Assembly: GCA_024638445.1 (NCBI GenBank)
Contig: JAHEKH010000020.1
Coordinates: forward strand, 1 to 32,417
Direction of reading: 5' to 3'
DNA: 32,417 nucleotides
From: Gammaproteobacteria bacterium
GTDB lineage: Bacteria > Pseudomonadota > Gammaproteobacteria > Steroidobacterales > JABDKV01
Shown here: positions 8,134 through 16,168 of the stretch, in pieces
Position numbering within the stretch: position 1 is the stretch's first letter
Layout of the letters: every line of letters begins with the position of its first letter
The notes under the pieces: model-generated
Database searches by the model: none
What the model was told of the DNA's origin: nothing
Seen by the model: the letters and a program-made list of their open reading frames with translations, nothing else
Position numbers and translations under genes: made by a program

Positions 8134-8592
8134 TCAATCCATCAGCAATTGTTGGACTACAGACAAGTCTGCGTCAACGACGTCTTTATCGATGGTGGCG
8201 TAGGGTTTTGTTTTTACGCGGGACGCCAGCGCATCGCGCAATTCACCCAGGAACCGGGGTGAAGCCAGCAAGGCATAACCCTCGCAGGAGCCGTCCGTTA
8301 ACGCCCTCGCGATACGGGTTGCGATTTCGCGGGCAAAAGCTGCGCCGGCACGTTGCTTCGGCGCGTCCTTCTCCCGCGTCATCGTGTGGCGCCCGTGGCC
8401 GTGGCTGTCAAAACTGCGTCCACCCCGGTCAGACAGCAGCTCGCCGGTTTTCCTGCGCGCGTCCTCGTTTTCGAGACGAAACAACTCCGTCTCCGGTTTA
8501 CGCGGAGCCGGGCCGCCGTAGCCAACAGCTGACGACTCATCGGCTACGACAACCCAGTATGCGCTCCCGCGACCCGAAGCCGGAATACCCAC
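8134..8592 (-). CDS. Host attachment family protein (baeRF-type)
   Basis: Resembles the family annotated 'protein required for attachment to host cells' (COG5622), a divergent bacterial relative of the archaeo-eukaryotic release-factor fold. Seen here: an N-terminal strand AYWVVVADESSA, the signature LLSDRGGRSFDSHGHGRHTM, the helix AFAREIATRIARAL, the LLASPRFLGELRDAL segment and the terminal DKDVVDADLSVVQQLL, all in family order. Start GTG at 8592 is chosen because GGGGG lies 6 nt upstream and the product (152 residues) then matches the family; the longer open frame to 8886 adds sequence unlike the family and overlaps the ATPase gene. The molecular role is not established. It is probably transcribed with the methyltransferase that follows. 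Confidence 0.75.
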   Translation of the reverse strand: MGIPASGRGSAYWVVVADESSAVGYGGPAPRKPETELFRLENEDARRKTGELLSDRGGRSFDSHGHGRHTMTREKDAPKQRAGAAFAREIATRIARALTDGSCEGYALLASPRFLGELRDALASRVKTKPYATIDKDVVDADLSVVQQLLMD

Positions 8593-8785
8593 ACCAAACC
8601 CCCATTCTGACCAAAGTGTACTGCTTATAAATATGTGTGCTGTGTCATTGCGCGCCAAGCAGTAGTTGTACGTATTGATCGACCCTGAGCGTGGAAGAGA
8701 CTCGGCTGACAGGGCGCCGCGGAACAACTCTTGCGCGGGTGCGCCGTACGCGGGAGCATGAGTTGCGCTATACCGGCCGGAGCCA

Positions 8786-11488
8786 ATGACCTTACCAACG
8801 AGAAAGACTGCCGCCAGCAGCTGTGAACAGGCGTGGAGCCTCGAAATCGACGAGGTACTGACATACCTGGAGGTCGACCCATCCACCGGGCTGAACGCCG
8901 CGCAGGTTGCTCAAAGGCTGTCGCGGTTCGGTTACAACCAGCTCCAGGCAAAACAGCGAAGGCACGTCGTCGCGATTCTCCTGGACCAGCTCCGGAGCAT
9001 TGTCGTCCTGTTGCTGCTCGGTGCAGCGGCACTCGCATTTGCCCTGGGTGACACTGCCGAAGGCCTCGCAATAGCCGCAGTCATCGTGATCAACACCGGA
9101 ATTGGTTTCTTCACGGAATGGCGGGCAATCCGCTCGATGGAGGCGCTGGCGCGGCTCGGTCGCGTGGAAACGGTAGTCATACGTGACGGTGTCCCGCAAA
9201 AACTGCCGGCAGAAGCGCTGGTGCCCGGCGATATCGTGATTCGCGAGTCCGGCGACATCGTGACCGCCGATCTGCGGCTGATCGAGGCTGCAAAGCTGGA
9301 GGCAGACGAGTCCACGCTTACCGGAGAGTCGATGCCGGTGACCAAGGAGACAGGAGCCCTGGATGCCGGCACCCGGGTCATGGATCGCCGGAACATGCTC
9401 TTCAAGGGAACCGCGGTAACCCGCGGCTCAGGACGGGGCGTGGTGGTTGCCACCGGAACGAACACCGAGCTGGGTCGTATTTCGACGCTGGTCAGTCAGG
9501 CGGAGGCGCAGGAAACCCCGCTGGAAAAGCGCCTGGACAGGCTCGCGCAAATACTGGTGTGGGTGGTACTGGTCCTGGCGGCCCTGATCGCCATCGCCGG
9601 TGTTGCTACCGGGCGAGACACGGCGCTGGCAATCGAAGTTGCCATTGCCCTGGCAGTGGCATCGATACCGGAAGGCCTGCCCATCGTGGCGACTATCGCG
9701 CTGGCCCGCGGCATGTATCGACTGGCCCGGCAAAACGCGCTCATCGCCCGTCTGTCTGCAGTGGAGACCCTTGGCGCTACCAGCATCATCCTGACAGACA
9801 AGACGGGGACACTCACTGAAAATCGCATGGCGGTTACGGCAGCCTGCCTCGCAGATATCCGTCTCGACTTCGATACTTCCGGCAATGGCGGGTCATTCCG
9901 GCAGGGTAACGATACCGCTTCACCGCCGGCACTGGCCTTGCTCGATGAGCTGCTGACCGTCGCTGCTTTGTGCAGTAACGCGTCCATCGAAACCGACCCT
10001 GCGGGTATCGATCACCTCGTTGGCGATCCGACCGAAGTGGCGTTGCTCACTGCCTGCCAGCTGCGCAGCATCGACCGCAAGCAGTTGCTGGAGCGCTGGC
10101 CGGAAACCAGGGAGTTCCCTTTCGATCCTGACACCAAGCGCATGGCAACTGCCCACCGCAGGGCCGATGGCACCCTGTATGCCGTCAAGGGCGCTCCGGA
10201 GTCGATCCTGCCTTTATGCCGCAGCATTCGCACGGTCGATGGCGAAACGCCTGTCGATCCGGCTGAGGCCGACCGCTGGTTGCGCCGGGCCGGCGAACTG
10301 GCAGCGACAGGCCTGCGCACGCTCGCGCTGGCCACCCGGAGCACCTCAGCAACCGACCAGGACCCTTACCGGGAACTGACTTTACTCGGGATTGTCGGGC
10401 TCGAGGACCCGCCACGTGCCGGGGTGCACGAGGCGATCCGCCAATGCCTGGAGGCCGGGATTTCAGTCGTCATGGTTACCGGCGATCATGGTGAAACCGC
10501 TGTCAAGATCGCGTCCGAGGTCGGAATCGTCGAGCACGGCGCGGCCAGCGTTCATCCCATCGAGGGCACTGAACTCGATGCGCTGCTCGCGATGGACCCT
10601 GCCGGGCGCCTTGCCACGGCCCGGGTATTTTCGCGGGTGACGCCCGAGCAGAAACTCAGGCTCATCGACTATTTTCAGCACCACCAGCATGTCGTGGCGA
10701 TGACCGGTGACGGAGTAAACGACGCCCCTGCCCTGAAAAAAGCCGACATCGGCGTTGCCATGGGTATACGCGGAACGGATGTAGCCCGTGATGCCGCGGC
10801 GATGGTTCTGCAGGATGATGAGTTCCGAACGATCGTGCAGGCGATCACGCAGGGACGGGCAATCTTCGGCAATATCCGGAAATTCGTGGTCTACCTGATG
10901 TCCTGCAACATCAGTGAGGTCCTGATAGTCAGCATCGCCACCGTCGCCGGGGCACCGCTGCCGCTGCTCCCGTTACAGATCCTCTTTCTGAACCTCGTGA
11001 CAGACGTTTTTCCGGCGCTGGCGCTGGGCGTCGGCGAGGGTTCGGGTTCATTGATGCGGGAGAAGCCCAGGCCCTTCGATGAACCGGTGCTGACCCGTCG
11101 TCACTGGGTGAGGATAGGACTGCACGGCCTGAGTATTGCAGCGACCGTGCTGGTAGCAATGACGCTCGCAGTGACCTGGTTTGGGTTTTCTTCCGACGAC
11201 GCTGTCACCGTTTCATTCTGCACACTGGCGCTGGCCCAGGTCTGGCATGTGTTCAACATGCGGGAGGAAATGCGCCGGCCGGTTAGCAACGAGATAACGC
11301 GCAACCCCTGGATCTGGGTTGCGATAGCTATTTGCCTGGCCCTGCTGGTGGCCGCTACCTACGTTCCGGTACTGAGCGGCCTGCTCCAGCTGAGCGACCC
11401 CGGGGCAAACGGGTGGCTGCTGATACTCGGCATGAGCTTCGTTCCGCTGGTGCTTGCCTTTGCCGTGCGAAAAATTACCGGTGGGTAG
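8786..11488 (+). CDS. Cation-transporting P-type ATPase (SERCA-like, P2A type)
   Basis: A 900-residue inner-membrane pump, complete in length. It has an N-terminal cation-ATPase domain (EVLTYLEVDPSTGLNAAQV), the actuator motif LTGES, the phosphorylation motif DKTGTLTEN with the aspartyl-phosphate Asp at 338, and the hinge TGDGVNDAPALKKADIGVAM. Ion-site residues match the calcium-pump pattern: VASIPEGLP in helix 4, SCNISE in helix 5 and LNLVTD in helix 6, so the residues equivalent to SERCA Glu309, Asn768, Glu771, Asn796 and Asp800 are all present. Ca2+ (or Mn2+) export is therefore the best guess; the transported ion is an inference. GGAG lies just upstream of ATG 8786. It converges with the halogenase gene, 24 nt apart, and no accessory subunit is adjacent. 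Confidence 0.93.
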   Translation: MTLPTRKTAASSCEQAWSLEIDEVLTYLEVDPSTGLNAAQVAQRLSRFGYNQLQAKQRRHVVAILLDQLRSIVVLLLLGAAALAFALGDTAEGLAIAAVIVINTGIGFFTEWRAIRSMEALARLGRVETVVIRDGVPQKLPAEALVPGDIVIRESGDIVTADLRLIEAAKLEADESTLTGESMPVTKETGALDAGTRVMDRRNMLFKGTAVTRGSGRGVVVATGTNTELGRISTLVSQAEAQETPLEKRLDRLAQILVWVVLVLAALIAIAGVATGRDTALAIEVAIALAVASIPEGLPIVATIALARGMYRLARQNALIARLSAVETLGATSIILTDKTGTLTENRMAVTAACLADIRLDFDTSGNGGSFRQGNDTASPPALALLDELLTVAALCSNASIETDPAGIDHLVGDPTEVALLTACQLRSIDRKQLLERWPETREFPFDPDTKRMATAHRRADGTLYAVKGAPESILPLCRSIRTVDGETPVDPAEADRWLRRAGELAATGLRTLALATRSTSATDQDPYRELTLLGIVGLEDPPRAGVHEAIRQCLEAGISVVMVTGDHGETAVKIASEVGIVEHGAASVHPIEGTELDALLAMDPAGRLATARVFSRVTPEQKLRLIDYFQHHQHVVAMTGDGVNDAPALKKADIGVAMGIRGTDVARDAAAMVLQDDEFRTIVQAITQGRAIFGNIRKFVVYLMSCNISEVLIVSIATVAGAPLPLLPLQILFLNLVTDVFPALALGVGEGSGSLMREKPRPFDEPVLTRRHWVRIGLHGLSIAATVLVAMTLAVTWFGFSSDDAVTVSFCTLALAQVWHVFNMREEMRRPVSNEITRNPWIWVAIAICLALLVAATYVPVLSGLLQLSDPGANGWLLILGMSFVPLVLAFAVRKITGG

Positions 11489-11512
11489 CCACAGGTACGG
11501 GTTATGGCCGCA

Positions 11513-13015
11513 TCACGCCTGGAGCCTTGCCAGGTTCTCGGCATGGCTGTCGAAATTGAGGCTGCAGCCGGCGAGAAAGCGTGCGACGTCCTGCTCCCGG
11601 TAAAGGTCGCCCCCGCCTGGCTGCTTCGGCGAGAACGGCGGGAATGCGCCATAGCCCGACAGCAGGCAGTGCCATGACAGTGTCCCGAAATGCGATTCGA
11701 TATCCTGCCGCTCGATCTCCGCGGTCAGGTCCTCGCGGCGGAACCAGGTATCGAGTATTTGCCGTAACGATTCCGATAACACGTCGTTGTCGCGATTGGC
11801 CCGCCAGTAGTCGGTATCGTCGCGGGTGTTGAGCTTGTAATGAGCGACGATGTAATCCCGAACGCGCTCGAAGCGTTCGCGGGTTCTGCGATTGTAGTCG
11901 TCGCGATAGTCACTGCCGAAGCCGGCTTTCTCGTACTTGACGATGAACAGCTCGATGCTCTGCTGCACCAGGTGCAGGGCGGTTGCCTCGAGGGGCTCGA
12001 TGAATCCCTGCGAAAGACCCAGCGCAATGCAGTTGCGCTCCCAGTGACGCTCGAGTTGCCCTACCCGCATCTTCAGGTGCCGGGCGTTTTCCGGGCTGTC
12101 GAGCAGGCCGAGTGACTCGCGCAGCTCGTATTCGGCTTCATCGGCGCTGCAGTGATTGCTGCTGTAGACGTAGCCGTTGCCGAACCGGCGGGTCAACGGG
12201 ATCTTCCAGCGCCAGCCGTGCCGCATCGCAATTGAAACGGTTTCGGCCGGCGGCTCGCCGGCAGCCGGTGTCGGCATTACGACAGCGGCATCGTTAAACA
12301 GGTTGTCGCTGAAACTGCGGTAAGGCACCCCGAGAGTTTTTTCCATCAGGAGGCCGGCAAAGCCGGTGCAGTCGACAAAGAAATCGCCGGCAATCTCTGA
12401 GCCGTCATCGGTGACAAGAGCCGCAATATCGCCCTGCTCATCCTGCCGGGCCTCGACGACACGCGCCTGGACGTGACAAACGCCGTGAGCGGCCGCCCGC
12501 TGTGCCAGCCAGGCCCCGAGCAGGCCCGAGTCGAAGTGGTAGCCGTACTCCATGCCAAAGGGAAAATTCGGCGGCGACTGCGGGCCCTTGCCCAGCCGCG
12601 CCAGCACGCCGTTGAGCAGGAAATCGCCGGGTGCGGTATGGACGTCCAGACCCAGGCGACGGGTGCGGCAGTTCACCAGGAAGGCCTGCTGCCGGTAGGC
12701 ATCGGCTTCGGATATGAACGGATGGCTGTAGCGATCGACCCCCGAAGCCGGGCTCCAGCCGTCGAAGCTGATCCCGAGCTTGTAGGTCGCGTTACAGCGC
12801 GGCATCCAGTCGGATTCCGGTATACCCAGCAGCTGGAAAAACCGCTTCAGTGTAGGCGTCGAACCTTCGCCAACGCCGATGATGCCGATGTCGGGCGATT
12901 CCACCAGCGTTATTCCGATCCGGCCGTCGCGCCACTTTCCGGCAAAAAGATTGGCTGCCATCCAGCCGGCGGTACCGCCACCCAGGATCACGATTTGCCT
13001 GGCCGGACTGTTCAC
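11513..13015 (-). CDS. Flavin-dependent halogenase (tryptophan halogenase family)
   Basis: A 500-residue FADH2-dependent halogenase that would install Cl or Br on an electron-rich substrate. The Rossmann motif GGGTAGW is at 12-18, followed by GVGEGSTPTL. The catalytic Lys is at 79 within CNATYKLGISF, corresponding to PrnA Lys79. The family signature WRWKIP is at 268-273. The IEPLEA segment at 339-344 supplies the conserved catalytic Glu. All hallmarks of an active halogenase are intact. The substrate is unknown: many proteobacterial homologues act on free or peptide-bound indoles, and no dedicated flavin reductase or natural-product genes are adjacent. The start GTG at 13015 has only a weak ribosome binding site. 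Its upstream region is shared divergently with the hemerythrin gene. Confidence 0.9.
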   Translation of the reverse strand: MNSPARQIVILGGGTAGWMAANLFAGKWRDGRIGITLVESPDIGIIGVGEGSTPTLKRFFQLLGIPESDWMPRCNATYKLGISFDGWSPASGVDRYSHPFISEADAYRQQAFLVNCRTRRLGLDVHTAPGDFLLNGVLARLGKGPQSPPNFPFGMEYGYHFDSGLLGAWLAQRAAAHGVCHVQARVVEARQDEQGDIAALVTDDGSEIAGDFFVDCTGFAGLLMEKTLGVPYRSFSDNLFNDAAVVMPTPAAGEPPAETVSIAMRHGWRWKIPLTRRFGNGYVYSSNHCSADEAEYELRESLGLLDSPENARHLKMRVGQLERHWERNCIALGLSQGFIEPLEATALHLVQQSIELFIVKYEKAGFGSDYRDDYNRRTRERFERVRDYIVAHYKLNTRDDTDYWRANRDNDVLSESLRQILDTWFRREDLTAEIERQDIESHFGTLSWHCLLSGYGAFPPFSPKQPGGGDLYREQDVARFLAGCSLNFDSHAENLARLQA

Positions 13016-13150
13016 GCCGCAAGAACCTGAATCATGAGCCGCATTGTGGCATAGCAGGCGCGACCAGATGCGGCCGGTAGTGGGGTAAGTGCATGTACCT
13101 ATTTTCGGGCGCGGTACGCTCTACTAGGATCGAGCTATCGCCCGCTGCGG

Positions 13151-13699
13151 ATGGAAATCATGCATGCCATCCTCGCTCACCTGAACCAGGATCACGGCAA
13201 CGTTGCACGCCTGCTGGAGATCTTCGAACGCGAACACCGGGCTCACGAGCGAGGCGACCCACCGAACCTGCCGCTGCTGACCCAGATCATGCACTACCTG
13301 ACACGCTACCAGGATGTGTTTCATCATCCTCGCGAGGATGTCTTGTTCGACAGGCTCGCACACCGGTCAGCCGAATCGGCAAAGGTGGTCGCCGAGTTGA
13401 AAGACGAGCATGTACAGCTGGCCGAGATAGGCCTGCGGCTGGTCGAAGTGATGACGTGGGAACCCGCCGGGTCGTCGGTTACGGCAGACTCGCTCGCCGA
13501 CTACATGACTCGTCTCGCGGCACACATGAACCGCGAGTCAGCCGAGGTCTTCTCGCTCTCATCCATCGTGTTGTCGCGGCAGGACTGGCAGAAAATCGAG
13601 GACACAACCCGCCGCGCGAGCGACCCGGTATTCGGACCACGGGTTGAGAAATCCTACCGCCTCGTACTGGAAAGACTCACCCAGGACCAATCGAGATAG
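13151..13699 (+). CDS. Hemerythrin-domain protein
   Basis: A 182-residue four-helix hemerythrin-like protein that probably binds a non-heme di-iron centre and senses or handles O2, NO or oxidants. Ligand-type residues follow the family spacing: His15 (QDHGN), His58/His59 and Glu62 (HHPRED), His87 (DEH), and His125/Glu129 (HMNRE). There are no fused signalling domains. ATG 13151 is used; ATG 13160 (MHAILAH) is an alternative with a similar upstream GGA. It is transcribed divergently from the halogenase and ends at a strong terminator. Confidence 0.85.
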   Translation: MEIMHAILAHLNQDHGNVARLLEIFEREHRAHERGDPPNLPLLTQIMHYLTRYQDVFHHPREDVLFDRLAHRSAESAKVVAELKDEHVQLAEIGLRLVEVMTWEPAGSSVTADSLADYMTRLAAHMNRESAEVFSLSSIVLSRQDWQKIEDTTRRASDPVFGPRVEKSYRLVLERLTQDQSR

Positions 13700-13708
13700 C
13701 GCGGCAAT

Positions 13709-13739
13709 AAAAAAAGCGCGGCTGTTGCCGCGCTTTTTT
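13709..13739. terminator. Bidirectional intrinsic terminator
   Basis: A perfect 12-bp inverted repeat (A6 GCGCGG at 13710-13721, loop CTGTTG, CCGCGC T6 at 13728-13739) lies between the converging hemerythrin gene (ends 13699) and the oxygenase-LIC12192 fusion gene (ends 13759). The T run on one strand and the A run on the other let it stop transcription from both sides. Confidence 0.9.
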
Positions 13740-13758
13740 ACTGCCATTGCAGTCGCTA

Positions 13759-14952
13759 TCAGGCCGAGTACTTGCCGAACTCGAGCACTGCTTCCACGGC
13801 GTCGCGATCTTCCGAATTGCGGATGACCATGTCTTCGTTGACGAAGTGCATCATCAGGCCGGTTTCGAGAACGGCATCCAGGATACGCGTCCGGAATGCT
13901 TTCTCTTTCGGCAGCGAGAACACGCTGTACAGGACCGCGTTGCACTTCAGCTTGTCGATGATGTGATGCAGGGTCGGCAGGTGCTGCATGTCTTCCAGCT
14001 CGAACAGCTCGAAGTCGAAGTGCAGCTCCTTGTTCTTGCAGTATTCGTAAACCATGTAACGCTGCAGGTGCACCGGAATCTTTTCGGTGCCCGGGGTGCC
14101 GCTTGCGAGATACAGCAGGTTCGGACGGCCGTTGCCCTTCTCACCAACTTCGTAGCGCGCGTTGTGGCCCTTGTAGCCTTCGTCGGGAATGATTTCGAAG
14201 TAGCCGCCCGGAATCTTCTTGGCCAGCTTGTCGCCGAATCGGGCTTCCGCGACACGGAAGTCCATGCTCACGCGGGTCTTGCCGGTGACGTTGACGAAGT
14301 TGCCGTGAATGTTTTCCTGGGTGAAAAACACTGCCTTGCCCGGACCGGCCTTCAGCGGCCAGCTGGACTTTTCAAACAGTTCGCTCATGTCGTCAACGCT
14401 GAGGCAGTTGTCCGTTGCGTACTTGACCAGTTCGCGGGACTTGTCGACGTCGATGATCTGCATCGACGCGGTGTAGTCCTCGTCAGCCGTGACATCGGTC
14501 ATCGGCATCCACAGGCTGCGCGACGCAATACCGTGGCCGTACAGCAATCCCGTATGGAACGGAAAGATCGACTGCGGCCGCGACGGCAACATGATTCGGA
14601 TGTTGGGAAAACGCTGCACGCCTACCGGCAGTTCGAGCGCGCCGTCTTTCACCACGACATCGCGCGTGAAATCGAGCATTTTTTCCCTGAACGACGGCAG
14701 GTTGCAATCTTTGCAAAGCCGCTTGGTTACTGTGTAGACCTCATCCAGCGGAACCACTTCGTGCAGCGTGGTCAGGTCTTCGACAGGATAGCCATAGTCA
14801 TTGATGCGCTGAAGAATCCACTTGTGGAAGTCATAGCGGTCCGCGTCGTAATCGACGACTTTGGCATTCCATTCGTTCTGCAGAGTGGACTCGAGTGTTG
14901 CGTCGAGGTCTCCCTGTTGATCGATTTTTTCTTGCATCACCGAGTTCTGCAT
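13759..14952 (-). CDS. 2OG/Fe(II) oxygenase-like domain fused to LIC12192-type sporadic carbohydrate cluster domain
   Basis: A 397-residue two-domain protein. Residues about 35-240 look like the 2-oxoglutarate/Fe(II) oxygenase of 'sporadic carbohydrate clusters': FPNIRIMLP, then SIFPFHTG, then WMPMTD, and a distal IHGNFVN..TRVSMDFR that supplies His216 and the 2OG-binding Arg227. The proximal site reads His133-Thr-Gly135, where most relatives have HxD or HxE. Residues about 290-397 resemble the LIC12192 family: KIPVHLQRYMVYEYC, FELFELEDMQHLP, LYSVFSLP and MMHFVNEDMVI. In leptospiral-type clusters the two domains are usually separate neighbouring genes. ATG 14952 follows a strong GAGGGGAG site. 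The proximity to the OPX gene suggests modification of a surface glycan. Reaction and substrate are unknown, and halogenation is a possibility discussed in the findings. Confidence 0.75.
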   Translation of the reverse strand: MQNSVMQEKIDQQGDLDATLESTLQNEWNAKVVDYDADRYDFHKWILQRINDYGYPVEDLTTLHEVVPLDEVYTVTKRLCKDCNLPSFREKMLDFTRDVVVKDGALELPVGVQRFPNIRIMLPSRPQSIFPFHTGLLYGHGIASRSLWMPMTDVTADEDYTASMQIIDVDKSRELVKYATDNCLSVDDMSELFEKSSWPLKAGPGKAVFFTQENIHGNFVNVTGKTRVSMDFRVAEARFGDKLAKKIPGGYFEIIPDEGYKGHNARYEVGEKGNGRPNLLYLASGTPGTEKIPVHLQRYMVYEYCKNKELHFDFELFELEDMQHLPTLHHIIDKLKCNAVLYSVFSLPKEKAFRTRILDAVLETGLMMHFVNEDMVIRNSEDRDAVEAVLEFGKYSA

Positions 14953-15376
14953 TAATCTCCCCTCATATTTCTTGTGGTGAAATGACTCTTGTAAGTCCTA
15001 GTGTAGGTGAGAATTAGCTGATTGCCACAATTTGTGTAGGTTTTGTCGTATTGACATAAGTGGTTGAAAAAGCACTGTTTTTTCGGGCACTTACGACGCC
15101 CTGCCGAGACCCCTGACGGACCCTCGCGGGAGGCACGGCCCAGGTTGCGCAAATCCCCCGCCTCAGGCCTGCCAGACCGGGGGGCGACCTGCCCTCCCGC
15201 GCCCCCCGAAGCGGGTGCCCCCGGATTCCGGTCGACCGGCCCCCTGGGTCTGGCCCGGCTCACCGCCGTAGACTAGACTTTTCACTGACTGTTACAGCAG
15301 GATGATTCCTGCCGTTTTATCCATGACCCCGGGCCAAGCGGGGTCGCCCAGCCCAGGTGGCGAAGGGAACCGACCG
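14953..15376. promoter_or_regulatory. Divergent regulatory region between fusion gene and OPX gene
   Basis: A 424-base gap without a gene. Its left part (about 14975-15085) is markedly AT-richer than its surroundings and contains a direct repeat GTGTAGGT (15001-15008 and 15034-15041), a small palindrome CACAA-T-TTGTG (15026-15036), and a perfect TTGACA at 15051-15056 whose spaced -10 (ACTGTT, 15074-15079) is poor. The right part (about 15100-15290) is very GC-rich with no gene-like frame that I recognise. No tRNA or sigma-54 site was found. The region probably holds divergent promoters and operators. Confidence 0.45.
15297..15318 (+). promoter_or_regulatory. Leader hairpin with T run upstream of OPX gene
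   Basis: GCAGGA (15297-15302), loop TGAT, TCCTGC (15307-15312), then CG and TTTT (15315-15318). It looks like a short intrinsic terminator in the 5' leader of the export-lipoprotein gene and could act as an attenuator. The short stem and T run keep this tentative. Confidence 0.35.
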
Positions 15377-16144
15377 ATGAAAATTACAATATCAAGCAAG
15401 CTGAAGCCGGGAATCTCCTGCCTCCTGCTGGCCCTGACCGCCCTCGGCGGCTGCGCGCCGACGGCCAACGTGGTCGAAGAGATCGAGGCCACGCCGGCGC
15501 CGCAGGCAGCCCCGGAAATCTACCTCCCGCCGATCGAGGAGGAGTACCGGATCGCCGTTGGCGACAACGTCACCATCACGTCCTATGTCGATGACAAGCT
15601 TCACCAGGAGCTGGTCGTCAGGCCGGATGGCCGGATCTCGGTGTTGTTTTTAGGCGACATCAAGGTCATCGGCATGACGCCCAACGAGCTCGATACGCTG
15701 CTGACCGAATCCTATGCCGAATATCTCCACGCGCCCGAGGTTACGGTCGTGGTAGACCCGGCGGCGATGGCGGTCTACGTCGGCGGCGAGGTCAGCCGGC
15801 CTTCGATGATTCCGCTAAAGGGCGACCTGACGCTGCTGCAGGCAATCATTGCCGCCGGCGGAGTGATGACCAGCGGCGATGCCAAGCAGGTCCTGCTGAT
15901 GCGGCGCGGACCCAGCGACATGGTCACCGTGTCGAGGGTCAACCTGACCAACGTGCTCGAGTCGGGTGCACCGGACCTTTATGTCCGGCAGTACGACACG
16001 GTTTATGTGCCCAAGACCGGTATCAGCAACATCGGCGATTTTGTCGACGCCTACATCAACCGGATCATCCCCAACGCGGTGCATTTGCAGTACATCTGGT
16101 CTGACAACGATGGCCAGGTCCAGCGGGTAGATCCCTCGCCGTAA
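15377..16144 (+). CDS. Outer-membrane polysaccharide export lipoprotein (OPX/Wza family)
   Basis: A 255-residue lipoprotein that would form or gate the outer-membrane exit for a polysaccharide. The start ATG at 15377 is chosen because AAGGGA lies upstream and because it yields a clear lipoprotein signal ending LTALGGC with the lipid-bearing Cys at 26; the frame is also open from 15302. The poly-export domain begins EYRIAVGDNVTITSYVDDKL and carries VRPDGRISVLFLGDIKV. One SLBB-like segment follows (VTVVVDPAAMAVYVGGEV, then LTLLQAIIAAGG). It is shorter than E. coli Wza (379 residues), so it has fewer ring domains. It heads the polysaccharide locus and probably works with the Wzz-type protein at 20338. 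Confidence 0.9.
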   Translation: MKITISSKLKPGISCLLLALTALGGCAPTANVVEEIEATPAPQAAPEIYLPPIEEEYRIAVGDNVTITSYVDDKLHQELVVRPDGRISVLFLGDIKVIGMTPNELDTLLTESYAEYLHAPEVTVVVDPAAMAVYVGGEVSRPSMIPLKGDLTLLQAIIAAGGVMTSGDAKQVLLMRRGPSDMVTVSRVNLTNVLESGAPDLYVRQYDTVYVPKTGISNIGDFVDAYINRIIPNAVHLQYIWSDNDGQVQRVDPSP

Positions 16145-16151
16145 GCGGTAA

Positions 16152-16168
16152 GGCCGGTTTATCCGGCC
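16152..16168. terminator. Hairpin between converging genes
   Basis: GGCCGG (16152-16157), loop TTTAT, CCGGCC (16163-16168). It lies 7 nt past the OPX stop, and the stop codon of the converging FAD oxidoreductase gene is in the loop. No T run follows, so termination is uncertain. Confidence 0.4.

Noticed and set aside
8593-8886. N-terminal extension of the host-attachment-family protein to 8886
   Set aside because: The added ~98 residues are unlike the family and overlap the start of the ATPase gene; GTG 8592 has its own GGGGG site.
13747-14955. Plus-strand open frame (402 codons) opposite the oxygenase-LIC12192 fusion
   Set aside because: Shadow frame; the minus-strand protein has family motifs and a strong ribosome binding site.
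15120-15160. Sigma-54 promoter (GGCAC...TTGC) upstream of the OPX gene
   Set aside because: The distance between the GG and GC elements is 13 nt rather than 10, so it does not fit the -24/-12 spacing.
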